From positions 5,458,001 through 5,522,000 of the forward strand of contig NC_051107.1 of the NCBI RefSeq assembly GCF_901709675.1: 64,000 nucleotides of DNA. The letters run 5' to 3'. Source of the stretch: Syngnathus acus. Lineage: Eukaryota; Chordata; Actinopteri; Syngnathiformes; Syngnathidae. The translations under genes were made by a program, and so were the position numbers. Position 1 is the stretch's first letter. Every line of letters starts with the position of its first letter. Under the pieces are notes generated by a model. The model was not told the DNA's origin, made no database searches, and worked only from the letters and a program-made list of their open reading frames with translations. Positions 1 through 12,200 of the stretch are shown one piece after another.

Positions 1-879
1 CACTCATCACTGATATGTCTCCCCTCCCTCCCCCCTTCCCTCCCTCCCGCCTGCACCGGCAATAAATATCATGTCACGAGGATGGCAATGCTCCTTCATG
101 GAACACTGCATGTTTATTAGAGGCAGGAGAAGTTTAAGAGAAATGCTAACAGTGTTCATTAATGGGCCGCATCGGCGTTTGATGAGCCATGGCACATCCT
201 AGCCACCGGGCAAGCAGGCGGGAGTTTTTTAAGGGCTGCAGGGGAGAGGGCGGGGGTGGCGGCGGCAACGTTGTATAGGTGGAGGCGTGCGACGGGCTTA
301 ACGGCCGCCGGTAAACGGACGGTAATTGTGTCCAAATTGTGCGGCGAGAAGGCCTTTCAAGGACTGACAGTGACGGAGCAATTATGGCAAGCCAAGCGAG
401 CTGTGTCAAATTAGCCTCTCCTACCCCCTACCCCTTTTCCTCCTTGCTCCCAGGCCCACCCCTCTCTGCTAACGGGGAAGCCATATTTCTTTGGCCCGGC
501 AAGCCACGCCGGAGTTATAAAGCCTTTATGGTGAATGATAGGCACGACTGGCCGTGGCGACGTGATGATTCAAATTGTCACCGGCGAGCCAGGGGTCGCG
601 CGGGTGATATTTAGAAGAGCCATTTGCACGCCAATCGAGCTTCACTTGTCACGCTGTCAACCTGTAGGGGGCAGGCTGTTGTCACAGTCGTCATACCGAG
701 AGGAACTGAACAATGTTGGTGGATTTCAGTTTGCTCCAGAAGTGTTTCATTAGATCCACTCCAAACGCAGCCAACCGTGAACTGTCAAATCCATTCCAGT
801 CCATTTAAAGACGCTGTAAAGTCAATGAAGATATTTGTCCTAAATACAGATGATTGCAGGGACCGTGCGAAGATTGAGG

Positions 880-1062
880 ACTAGTCGGTTTTCATTTTGG
901 GCAGATAGTGTTGGAAAATCTCAATCACTCAATATTGCCCTAAAGAATCAAAGACAGATTTGCTCTTCACAAATCCATTTAACAACACGGGGTGTTCCGC
1001 AGGGTTCAATTTTAGGCCCCATTTCATTTGCATATAGGGAGCATATGGCGCCATCATCAGGA
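880..1062 (+). mobile_element. Non-LTR retrotransposon reverse-transcriptase fragment
   Basis: The plus-strand frame reads CSSQIHLTTRGVPQGSILGP followed by ISF. GVPQGSILGP is a hallmark reverse-transcriptase block of LINEs, and its surroundings resemble L2-clade elements. It is a short relic with no complete domain and no flanking ORF. Confidence 0.7.
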
Positions 1063-2524
1063 GACAGAGTAAACTTTCAACCGGCACAAGCTCCTTCTAT
1101 CATAAGTTGTACATGAAGGGGGCGTGTCCGGCGTTTAGCGACTATATCGGCGAAGGTCATCAGTCAGCGTTGGCTGTCAGGGCTGGATCAGAGACAGCGG
1201 AGCGCGCCTGACTTTGGTAATTACATCTGACTGCAGAGTGGGAGATGTCTTCTTTTGTGGGCCCACACTGACTACATAATTTATAATTAGCCGCAATCAG
1301 TTCAGTCGTGTCGACGCGGCTTTTGTTTTAGAGCGAGAAGCTCGGCTCTGGATTGTCGTCAAATGTTTGTTTTCAGTATTGCCGTGTCTTCTTTAAGGAC
1401 CCTGCACTGATGTTTATAATGCAAACCTGAGGGAAAGGAGTCAAAGAACAACGTATTGGCTCGATGTGCAAACTAGATGGAACAAATGGGTTTTATGAAG
1501 ATCACAGCAGCCGGGATCAATAGAAGTGATGATTCAAGATGTCAATCCATACATGCAAACACTATTCTAATGGATTTTCTCCTATTGATTGGCTTCTCCG
1601 TCGCTTCTGGTTTAGGGCGAGAGTAATGTTTGTGTTCCACGACGACGGCGGTCGGACACCGATTAGTCCTCGCGGCGTTTCCGAACGGGCTTTGCTAACT
1701 TTGACTTTTTAATTACAATAAATATTAAAGTCACTTCAACTTCGAGAGCACGGTCTGATTAAAGAAGCGTGAATTATACAGCGTAATTTGATAATCAGCT
1801 TATGAATTATTGAAACTATTCTGACCATAAATCACAAGTGGCTACGTGTTAATATTTACCTGCTTTTAAATGTAAATTTTAATTTTGCTGGAAAATGTCA
1901 TATTAGAGGAGCACGCACATGAATGAAGAGCACCCGGTTATTGCCGTGCATGTCTATGCATGTGTGATGCGTTTGCGTGAGTCCAAATATATCAATCTGG
2001 TGTCTGCCATTAATGTCACTTTCAGCTCATCATTTCCCAAATTATAGTTAATAATAGATAGCTTTTGGCCATAAATGTTAATGCTGAACGGCATGGAATT
2101 TTACATCCTGGAAGCGACATGGCGTAGTTAACGTCTCCATATTCAGAGAGCTTCTATGCAGATGCCCAAATTGAGCTTCTAACTTCCCCCCCCAAAAAAA
2201 CTTTCCTTTTAGCCTGAAACCAAACATTGGCTCAGTCGGAAAATGGCAAACAGTTGCTTTGATTATTGATTTAACTCCCTAAAAGCGACATGGGAGGAAA
2301 CGCAGCTGAACTAACGTGCGAGCATGGCGATGCACGCCATCGCCAAAAAAGACCCACGCTCGTGTCAGATCTTATCACGAGGTGACGAGCGACGCTTTCA
2401 CTTGACGTCCATTTGCGCGGAATGATATTTTAAGATGTAATCTCTCGAGTCAACACGTTCTCACGCCTAACCCCGTTATTAGTATTCTCATGAAACGCAA
2501 CATACGCCGTTCAAGATGGCCGAC

Positions 2525-2544
2525 AGCTAGCTAGCTAGCTAGCT
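2525..2544. repeat. AGCT tetranucleotide microsatellite
   Basis: Five tandem AGCT units, fully self-complementary. Confidence 0.85.
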
Positions 2545-5382
2545 CGAGACAACTGATTTAATCACTTCTCATTTAATTGGGATGGATTGCTTGAGCGCTG
2601 CTAGCGCTTGCTAGCACTTGGGCCACCGCTAAACGTGAGCATTTAGTTTCAGCGCAATTAAGTCACTTTTAGCGGCCCTAATTAGTTATTGTTATTGTTG
2701 ACGTCTATAGCAACAGTTTGTGACTATTGGAAAAACAATTTTATTGAAAAACTGACTGATTCCGTAAATATGCTAATTGAGTAGCCCTCAGTTGAAGAGG
2801 TCTTCCTCCCCTTGGTGGTCTCTTGTACCGGTTATCATTAGGCGGATTGGGCAATGGAGACGTCACCTATTGATTTATGTTTAACCCGCTAAATGATCCG
2901 CTTGGCACGTTGGATGGCGCCGCCCGACGTTTGATTTGAGGTTGCCTCAGGACATAAATGTTGATTTGGTGGGGAGGCGGGGGGGGTGTAGCATCTCGGC
3001 GGCGCCATTACATATTAACAACATCTCCGCTTATCTTCTGAAAACATGATGAGTACACTGAAGCCCAAGTTGCCTGCCAGATAAATTATTGACACTGTCC
3101 TTTGCGCAACCCGATCTTAAAAGTCTTCCGATGCTTTCCTTTAGAAAAAAATAACGCATTACTTTTGAGGGCATATTTTTCTTGTCAACATATAGTAGAT
3201 ATGGGGGACCAAATAAAATGTGAAGAACAAACCTTCAAAAAGTTGTTCCAATTAGGATTTCCCTCAAATGTCTCTTCTCGAAGGAACTCGGAATAGTTAG
3301 CGCAGTTTGTTAGCATGAAACAAAGACTCAGTTCTCAGTCCCAAGCGGTCTCACTTTGTTTATTAGCCCCGTTCCCAGCCTGTTGTTTATTCATAAGCCT
3401 TTGTTTTCGAGCGCCAGGGCTCATATTTGTCAGCCGAGTGTCGACGGATGGCACGAGTGCACCTCCCGAGACCACCATCCTGACAAGTACATTTTTCCCC
3501 CCCTCCCTAGCCGCCCACCAAATCCGCACGTCTTGTCCCCCTTTTCCTAGCCATTCTTTTCTACTTCTCTGACACCTTGGCCAATGGGACTTGCGTTTGT
3601 GTGCCCGGCGGTTGTCAGGAGAGACAGCCAATAAGCAATCAAAGTGGCGGCCGGCGGCTGAGACAAAGGAGCCCTGCCTTCCTCTTTCCGAGGTGATGCG
3701 ACGGGCCAAGGCAAAGGACTTGCATGTATAATTAAGTGAGAGAGGAAGCCGAGGCCACTTAATCTTCCCTCTAATGGTGATCCCGGCTCCATCACCGGGG
3801 GCCCTCTTGGGGAGGGGGGGGACGTACCCCAAAGACCCACTCTCCGGGTCACCGCCGTCCCCCAATTGTCATTGGCAAATCCTTTTTATCGGCCGGAAGA
3901 GCTGTTTTCCTGGACCGCTGGCATTGATCCATTCATCATGGCTTTGTTCCTTTAAGAACCGCCAGGGCACACAGAGGGTCCGCAGAATACGCTATTCATC
4001 ATCCGGAGGAGAAAAATAGCTAAGAAATGAACAGATGCATATTTCACACACCCTCCTAGCTCACAATAGTCTGACATATTTCCAAGTTTGTATTGTTACC
4101 GCGTCTCCCAAGAGAGCGCGACACCAGCGTGCTTCTATGATTATTTGAATGCGTTTTTAATTCCATTCTGCTTTGGAGTAGATTGCAATGAACCGATACT
4201 AAGTATCGATACAACCGATCCGTATGCTATCTTCAATGAGGTCAGTCAGTCAATTGTGTCCCTCTTTTTCATTAACTCTTCTGGAGTTTTTTTTTTTTTG
4301 TCTGGTGGGTTTAACAAAAGTATCCACCTGCATTTATTTATGAGTCCAGCTCGTCTGTACCCGACCCGGGGGCTGCTGTTTTTTTTCTCGCATGAACTAT
4401 TAGAGCATAGCTATACAGTACACAGCCCAAAAAAAAAGAGATGCTGATTTACTCCCCGTAGACACGGGCGGACCAAAGTTTAATTCCCATGTCTCCTTTT
4501 GACACCGCTAAAGGCGGCATAATGGGCCTATTACAGGCTACCTGCATCATGCCTAATTCATCGGCCCACTATCTCTACGCATCTCCTTATTCAGCAGCCT
4601 CCTCCTGATTCAAAGCAGCAGTTAGCACAGGGACCCCCCTCACCCCCCCAACCAGGTCCCTTACACTGGTGACCCCTCAAAGGTGAAGAAGCGGGACGAG
4701 TCGAGTGGTTATCTCTCTGGTCTGTGGTCTCGGCGCTGACGCTAATAGGATGTTACATTGCTTTAAAACCATTTAATGGCTCCCAGGTTGGGGTCCCTAA
4801 TGGCCCCTCTTTATACACCAATGCGTGTTATGAATGGCAATGACAGCGTACGGCCGGGGAGGGGGACGTGTCCCGTAACGCTTATCAGACGGCGACTGGT
4901 TGATGCTAAGTCAGCAATGATGCTAGTTAATTAGCTTTGTTTGGGGTTTATTTCCATTTGTGTCAAAGGTCACGCAGAAGGATCGTCCTTCCCAAACTTT
5001 TTCCTCTTCCCTGGTCTGTTTTTTTTTTACCAAATAAGGAGAATGATTCTTTTCCATGACGCGTGATCCTCCGCTTGATCCATCGGGTCACTCCTTTCTG
5101 TCACCGGAGCAAAGTGTGTGAAGTGTGCGTATATGTGCACTGGCGTGTGAGCGAGTGCCTGGAGGATTGACAGCTCTGGCAGTCATTACACGCTGGATTG
5201 AATGCTAGATTAGTCCAAAGTGGCTCAGGGTCAAGCGTCTGCCTGCTCCCTGTTGGCACTCAATGACTTTAATACCCGCTACTGTATTAGTCAATTACCT
5301 CAAAGGCTGGGCTGCCCTCCCGTTGGCTCCGACTTCACTTGTCTTCTCCATCATCTCTGCCTTCAACTTTTTACTGTGTCAC

Positions 5383-5842
5383 TGTTGATTTGGAATGGAC
5401 TTTTTATATCCTCTGTATATACGGATACATATTATATGAATGTGGCAAAATGTCATCGTGTTTAATAAATGTCTCAAATTTATTTTGCTTGGATCCCTTG
5501 GAGGAATTTTCCTTGAAATTTTTACTATAATATAAAATAAAAAATAAGTAGAATCAATAATAAAATTAAGTAAATAAAATAACAATAAATTGACAATAAA
5601 TCAGTATCAGTGTTGATTTGGAATAGGTAATTGACTTTTTATATCCTCTGTATATACCGATACATATTATATGAATGTGGCAAAATGTCATCGTGTTTAA
5701 TAAATGTGTCAAATTTATTTTGCTTGGATCCCTTGGAGGATTTTTCCTTGAAATGTTTTACTATAATATAAAATAAAAAATAAATAGAATCAATACTAAA
5801 ATTAAGTGAATAAAATAACAATAAATTAAAAATAAATCAGTC
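5383..5842. repeat. Tandem duplication, two A/T-rich copies about 236 bp apart
   Basis: The segment starting TGTTGATTTGGAAT at 5383 recurs at 5611. The copies share TTTTTATATCCTCTGTATAT (5401 and 5636) and a central TGCTTGGATCCCTTGGAGGA, and end in AATAAATCAGT. They differ by scattered substitutions and small indels, so the duplication is fairly recent. Confidence 0.85.
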
Positions 5843-8800
5843 ATGTTTTTCCCACTTCCTAGCATGTAAACATCTTGTGACACTCTCCACGCGCTCCATT
5901 AGCTCTCATGTTAAATTGTGTCTTTTTTTTTTTTTCTTTTCCTCCCCCTTTAATTCTCCCTCCCTTTTTCTCGACGTGACTATGACCTTTCGGTGCACAC
6001 GGCTGACAATTACTGCCACAGAGAGCCGGAATTATTTGCCGGTGATGGCGGAGCGGGCGGGTGGGAGTTCACGCTAAAACGCTGTAATTACTTAGCTAAA
6101 TTGCCACATTATATATTTATATATATATTTGGGCCATTCATGTTTTGTATTCCGCTCTGTGGGGGAGACGGGGGGGGGGATATAAATGCAGGCTACAACT
6201 GATTTTTGAGTAACCTTTTCACGTCAAAGCCACAATTGCACCAAACGGCGCAGCACGGTTTACGACAATGGCTTTTTTTTGGCGCCCTACTGGTTTTTGT
6301 GACTTCCTGCGCACATCTTACCATGTAGAGATAAACACGCTAAAAGTGCTCCTCTTCGTGTGACCCTGGCGCAATTATTTCTCCTCCGCTAACGGCTTCT
6401 GCTTAGTCGCTTGTATCGCGGCCTGTCAGATACTCGCCGGTTTGATTTTTAGTAGCGAGACTCTTTAGCGAGGATTTAAATGGTGCTGTCCTTGATTAAG
6501 CGGCTTTCAAGGGGGATGAGTGATTGCGAGGGCTTCTCAGGTCACAGGGTTGAAAATGACGGGAAGTGCACGCCGAGGTTTGGAAAAGAAGCGTCACTGT
6601 ACACAAATTCTTTTTTTTTTTTTTGCTTTCTTCACTTTGCGACAATGTGCAGAAACACTTCCGGTTATGATTTTTATAAGTGTTGGCCTAGGGGTTGTAA
6701 AAAATATATTAAAATAAATACTGAAAAATAAATAAAAATGTTGGTTGTAAAAAAAAAAAATAGTAAAAAAAAGAATACTGAAAAATCATTTTTTTTAGAT
6801 TAATTTTTGGGGTTACAACTGTCATGGTGTAGCAGATAAAAGGACCTCATGGACATACGTCGCTAATGAGCACGACGGATCGGCGTCTGCCGTCCTTAAG
6901 GTCGAGGGCGCCCGAGCGCAGTAAAAGTGGGACAATTTGCACGCGCCATAAAGAACATCCACGCCGCAGAAACCCCGCCCCTCATTGCTCTTTTGTTTTT
7001 AATTGTCCATGAAGCAAAGCCATTGTTCTAGCGGATCATGGTGAACATGTCCTACTGGTTCATTGTTGCCGTTCTCCAGTGTGTTATTTGCATTGACAAA
7101 GAAAATCTCCAAAGCACTTCTATAAATAGCTTTTTCTGATGGGAGAAGTTATAATCCGCCACCATAAGTTGTCTTTGTTTCACTCAGTCCTATTTATCGA
7201 TGGGAGGGCGGTATCTTCCAAATGATTCCATAATTCCGCCGGGTTCCTCTCCTATGGCCAGGCCGTTTCCATATCACCTCTCATTTCTCCCCGTATTAAT
7301 AATACAAAGGCATCCAGCAGGTAGGAGCTGTGCTTATATTTTAACAGCGCTCGGTTGAGATGTTACCAAGGTCGCCACGAGTCTCAGCTAATATTCTCCC
7401 TGTGCACGGTGAGAAGAAGAAGAAGGTGAAGCCTTGGAATGAAGCCATTATTTCTTCTCTAATCATTCGGCTAATGCTAATAGCCAGCAAAGGTGTGACA
7501 ACAGGAAGTCGTATCTGGTCCACAAAATGTCTCCGTGATGTTTTTCTATTATTTATTTCTTCCCAGACAGGAGTAGCGGATGATCCTGAAGGACGAGGCG
7601 CAGTGAGCGTCTCTGATTATTGATTGGAAATATAATAAGATCCCAGGATTGAGTTTTCCTGGTGCATCTTTGATGGCGTAGTGAAAATGCGTTAAAAATG
7701 TTACATTGCGCTTGATGTCAACGTGTTCCTTTCATTTGAATTGAACACTTACGATATGATGGAGTGTCACATACAGGACACACGTCTGCACGGCCTCTTG
7801 GGAAAACCACCTCCCCCTCTTTTGGGGTCATAGTTCAGGGCCATGTAAACAACAGCTCCTGATTAGTGTTACATTACTCTTCAATTTTTCATTTGATTCT
7901 GATTGGAAAACTGACAGTGGCCTTCCCATGATATGAAACATGGATTAGTAGTGTCTCTGTTTTTAAAGGAGGTGGTGAGGGGAGGGGAGGGGAGGGGGGG
8001 GCATTGATTTCCAAGCTACTTAAGAGCCTGTTTGTATGTATAGACACACTGAGGTGTAAGCTTGTTAAATGCAAAGTGCGTCACCTGTCGGTAAGCATCA
8101 TGATGACGGCGGTTAGCGTTCGAACACGACGCCGACGGCTGCTACGACGCCCCGGCTAAATGGGCTGATCATCTTCCGCTTGGTTTTATTTCCATGTGAT
8201 TGGCGCATGACGGCTGAGGAGCTTCTGCTTATGAATCCTTTGAGGAGCTTGCAAATTCATCATTAAGAACATTTTTGTTATGTCCAAGCAGGGCTTCTCT
8301 CAATCGATCCTAAATAATTATTAGCAAGCGCTCGGGGCCGTGGATATGGCTTGTTTAGTTTCAAACACACCCCAATCAATAGCGGCCTTTCATCTAAAAT
8401 GGATGAGCGCGCCACTTTTCTTTTATTTATCCGGGTTTTTTTTTTTATTTCATTTGCTGGCATTCGGGCCCTTTGCCTCATCCCGCCGGCCGGCGTGGCT
8501 TTAATTGTGCATAGCGCTTGTGTGCTTGTTGTGTGCGTGCGTCCGGGGAACGCCGGAATTATGGATCCACCACAGGAGTTGCCGGATGATTGACAGGCGT
8601 GTTCCGTTTGGAGGTGATTAGGTGTGCATGGTGGAGAAAAAAAAAAAAACACATGATGGAAATTTCAACACCCCCCCCCCCCCCTTCCTTCTAAGATTCA
8701 TATTTGTGCTAATTGTGCAGTTAGTGTTGAAATTAGGTTTCAGGTGATTTTTTTCTCTCTGTGCATCATATATTTGAAAAGGAAATCATTTCATTCCTTT

Positions 8801-9207
8801 TTTTCTTATTAATAATCTGCCGAGTAATTGATTTTTCTCGATTTTTCGGCCCAGTAATTGACAAAAAAAAATCAAACTTTGTATCTTATTCCGTTTGGCA
8901 GGTGCAAAACTACGAAATTAACCCCCAAAAGGGGCGACAATAAAACACCTTCTAGCTGTTACACATTTGAAAATGACACGCCGAATGTGTGTCAGCCCTT
9001 AAATTAGCGCTCCATATTTTAGTGCTATTTCTACCGGCGGTGCTTTGCCAAGGCAAGGCCTCTCTGCAGATGCCAGGCATCTCAAGTGGCATCTCACCTT
9101 TGCGACTCCTTCCCTGCATTTGCATAGTGCAGCGTGGCTTTGTTTTGGGGCTGGAGTTACTTTGTAAAGTCATCGAGTGTGAGGCTCGACTTTATTGACC
9201 GTTCCCC
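5843..9207. other. Gene-free stretch
   Basis: No exon-like open frame. Holds simple T- and A-rich tracts (near 6610, 6750 and 8640), a C run near 8671-8684 and a GGGGA-rich run near 7980-8000. Nothing else is recognised. Confidence 0.5.
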
Positions 9208-9274
9208 CAAAAGTATTGGAACGGCAGCAGGTTTGTCTTTATGAACAAAAGAAATTGCCGTTCCAATACTTTTG
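9208..9274. mobile_element. Short Tc1/mariner-like inverted-repeat element
   Basis: CAAAAGTATTGGAACGGCA (9208-9226) is perfectly inverted as TGCCGTTCCAATACTTTTG (9256-9274) around a 29-base spacer. The sequence AAAAGTATTGGAACG resembles terminal repeats of fish Tc1/mariner elements. There is no room for a transposase, so this is a MITE or a pair of fused ends. Confidence 0.7.
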
Positions 9275-12200
9275 TCCGACCAGTAAGTGATGGCATTTAT
9301 TATTATTTTTATATATATAGATTTAGATCTATATATATATATATATATATATATACGTTTTTAGACTCAATATACTGTGGGAAGATATTTTTTTTGTCTC
9401 TGACCGCTCACAACAGCTGTTTCACCTCCTAATTATATGCAGTGTGAGTTTATTTAAAGTCATCTCAATGCGATGAGTACTTTGTCTGTCACCTCACAGA
9501 TTTATTTAAAGCGTTTGTGCCGATTTGCACCCCCCCTCCCCTCGCTAATCTGATTTCCTGTAGACTAAACATAAAATTAAAAAGGGCTGCGCCGTATGTT
9601 TTATAGTAATCTGGCAAAGAAAAGAGGAAAAAAAAAAAGAACTGGCATCAGCGACTTTTGCAGATAAAAGTGGCACGGCTCTGCGTGTGAAAAGACGGAT
9701 AAAAAAAGGAATATATCCTCTCTAGTCACCCCGCCTCTTTCTTTTTGGTTTTGCATATGTTGAGCAACTTGATTAACGGTCGGGCCGAGCAGAAGCTAAT
9801 TATTTTATTGAGCAGGGCGACGAGGCGGGATCCCACCCGCGGGGATTTGGCTTTGGCTGCAAAATAGTAAAAGAGTCCCCCGACGTGTGTGATGTGTGCA
9901 CCCACCCCCTCCCCTCCCCACTGGGCTACGGTGGGATGAGCCCCAGGTATGGGTGGTCTCATCTTCCATCTATCAATAAGAAGCTTAATAGCCAGATTGG
10001 AAATGGGAGGGAATACAATGCTGTTGAAATTTGATTTTTTTTTCTTCATTTTTTTTAAGCCCGCACAGGTCAATCTGTTCCTACGCCTTATTTAGGTTCT
10101 TTCGCTTATCCCCCCCTCGTCTAACCAACCCCTCAACTTTCATCTTACTGCTTTTTTTCTACTCTCGAAGTATTTTATCTTCTTCTATACTGTTAAGACA
10201 TTTTACATCATTTTGATGTGAAAAGTTAATTCTGCCTTTAATACTGTAAGGGGGTGTGCACACTTGTGCAACCACATCACTTGTTTATTTTTACTTTTTT
10301 CAGTAGATGTCTCTTTCAAAAGGTTATTAATTGTGGGAACAAATTTTTGAAACAATTTATCTCGGTGCCTTTTATATCGCAAAAACATTTGAGCAGAGGT
10401 GTGTAGACTTATGCAATCAACTCATTTATGGTAATACTTGCAAAATATCCATTTATCATGACGTACCTAATGTGGGTAAAGCTTCAAACAATCGCAAATA
10501 TTCCATCACGACTGATAATGACTAGCCGTCACCTTGCACAAGCGCCGGCGTCTTCCTCCGGAACCTCCGGAGTGACCTCGCACTCCTGCCGACAATCCGG
10601 TGACGCCGAAAGCAGCTCCTTTACCTTTATCCGCCCACTCCTACTTGAGCTGCGGACAACAAATTGGCCCCATCCTGTCGGCCTCTCCAAATGCTGAGGT
10701 TAGGCTTTAATTGTGGCGCGGAGCTCGCAGCGCCAGACAAAACAGCGGCGCCCGTGTCAGCTGACGTGTTGTGAATAGTTCACATAATACCAGTGTATAC
10801 ACAGCGGACACGCAGGCAGCCACCTTTGCTCTTCTCCCCTCTTCTCTCCGGATAAGAATCTGACATAAATTCTGCACATATAAAATTAGTAAATGCCACT
10901 GTAGCCGTAGTTAAATATCACGTAAGACCCTGGGGAAGGGGGAGGGGCAGGGATGGAGGTGCTTGAGAGGGGAGGGGGGGTTACCTTGGCCTATTTTTTT
11001 TTTTACTTTAACTTACTAGAGGGGAAAAAGAGAAATGATAGAGAGGAAACAGCAGCTGGAGATTGTCCAGGAAGAGGCGGAGAGGAGGGAGGGGAGGCTG
11101 TCATCCTTCTGCCTCCCCTCCTCTTCATATTGAAGCTATCAAATAAAAGCATCATTAGGGGTTAAGTGGGCTCCACTCTGCCACCCTAATAAAGTTACTT
11201 TGGAGAGGGACCAGGGGTTGTTCACACACACTGTTGAGGAAATGAGCACCACTGTCGTTGTCAGCCGCACGGCTTGTTGCATGCCTTTTTTTTTTTGGGG
11301 CATATTTGATCTCCTAATTTCATTTGATTAGCTCGTTGAAGATCATCACATGCAAAAAAAAAAAAAATAGTAATGGAAAGACCGCACATGAAATTTGTTC
11401 TCTCCAATTTTTAAGAAACAATCTTCCTTAGTTACGGCTGCCATCTGGTGGTGACAACTGTTATTACAACTCAAATCATTTCTGCTGCTTAATTCGTATA
11501 TAAAGTCCTATTAAATTCAACGGACACTTTCCAAGCTCTTGCAGTCTGAGCCTGGCCGAGAGCCAGCGCCGGGTGGGAAGGGGGGAGGAGGGAAACCACT
11601 TCCCTCCCCTCGTCCTTATTAATTTACCAACATCATGCTGCAGGCAGCTCACAGTTTGCCAACATGGTGTTTACAGCCGCTAAGTGACGAGCAGAAAGCC
11701 ATTAAAGCTTTTAATGTAGCATCGCCTGCCTCTCTTGTTGCAAGTATTTATCAGTTGCGGATGAAGCTACCTCGATACAAGGCGGAGCCAATGTGGTTGT
11801 GATTTGCAGAGTAAACGTTATTCCGCCGGCATGTGTCAGCACCACATGGTCTTCTGGCTTTTGTTGCGGCGTACAGTCGGCAGGGGTTGCGGGAATCGCT
11901 CTACAAAAAAAAATAAAAATCACTTTGTGCTAAATGACTCCAAAGCATTTAGTGTCCAACACTCGGCTCGGAATTTGGAGAAGCATATGGAAGCTTTTAC
12001 GGCGTGTTTTTCTGGTTGATATACAGAATCGGTAACAAATGATAATGTCTTGCAGCTGTGGGATAAATAAGGTGTCTGTTAGTGGATGACTCGATGGCCT
12101 CCATTTGAAAAAAGAACAAAAAAAAAAGGCTAATTTTAACCACTCGTCATTCCTGAATTGTAGCATTTGGCGTCATTGTTTGTCCACTTTGTTTTCTGAC

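Larger units (their letters stand above)
1..5382. other. Gene-free stretch, left end of the desert
   Basis: No coding exon is supported on either strand. Contents seen are the LINE scrap near 0.9-1.06 kb, an AGCT tandem run at 2525-2544, several homopolymer tracts, and long unique sequence. Some unique blocks (about 3.7-4.0 kb and 4.5-4.9 kb) keep balanced composition without repeats, which would suit conserved noncoding elements, but this needs cross-species alignment. Confidence 0.5.

Noticed and set aside
3335-3865. Minus-strand open frame of 176 codons, the longest in the left desert
   Set aside because: Low-complexity Arg/Gly/Pro-rich peptide with no family resemblance, overlapped by equally long frames on both strands. 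It is a GC-rich chance frame.
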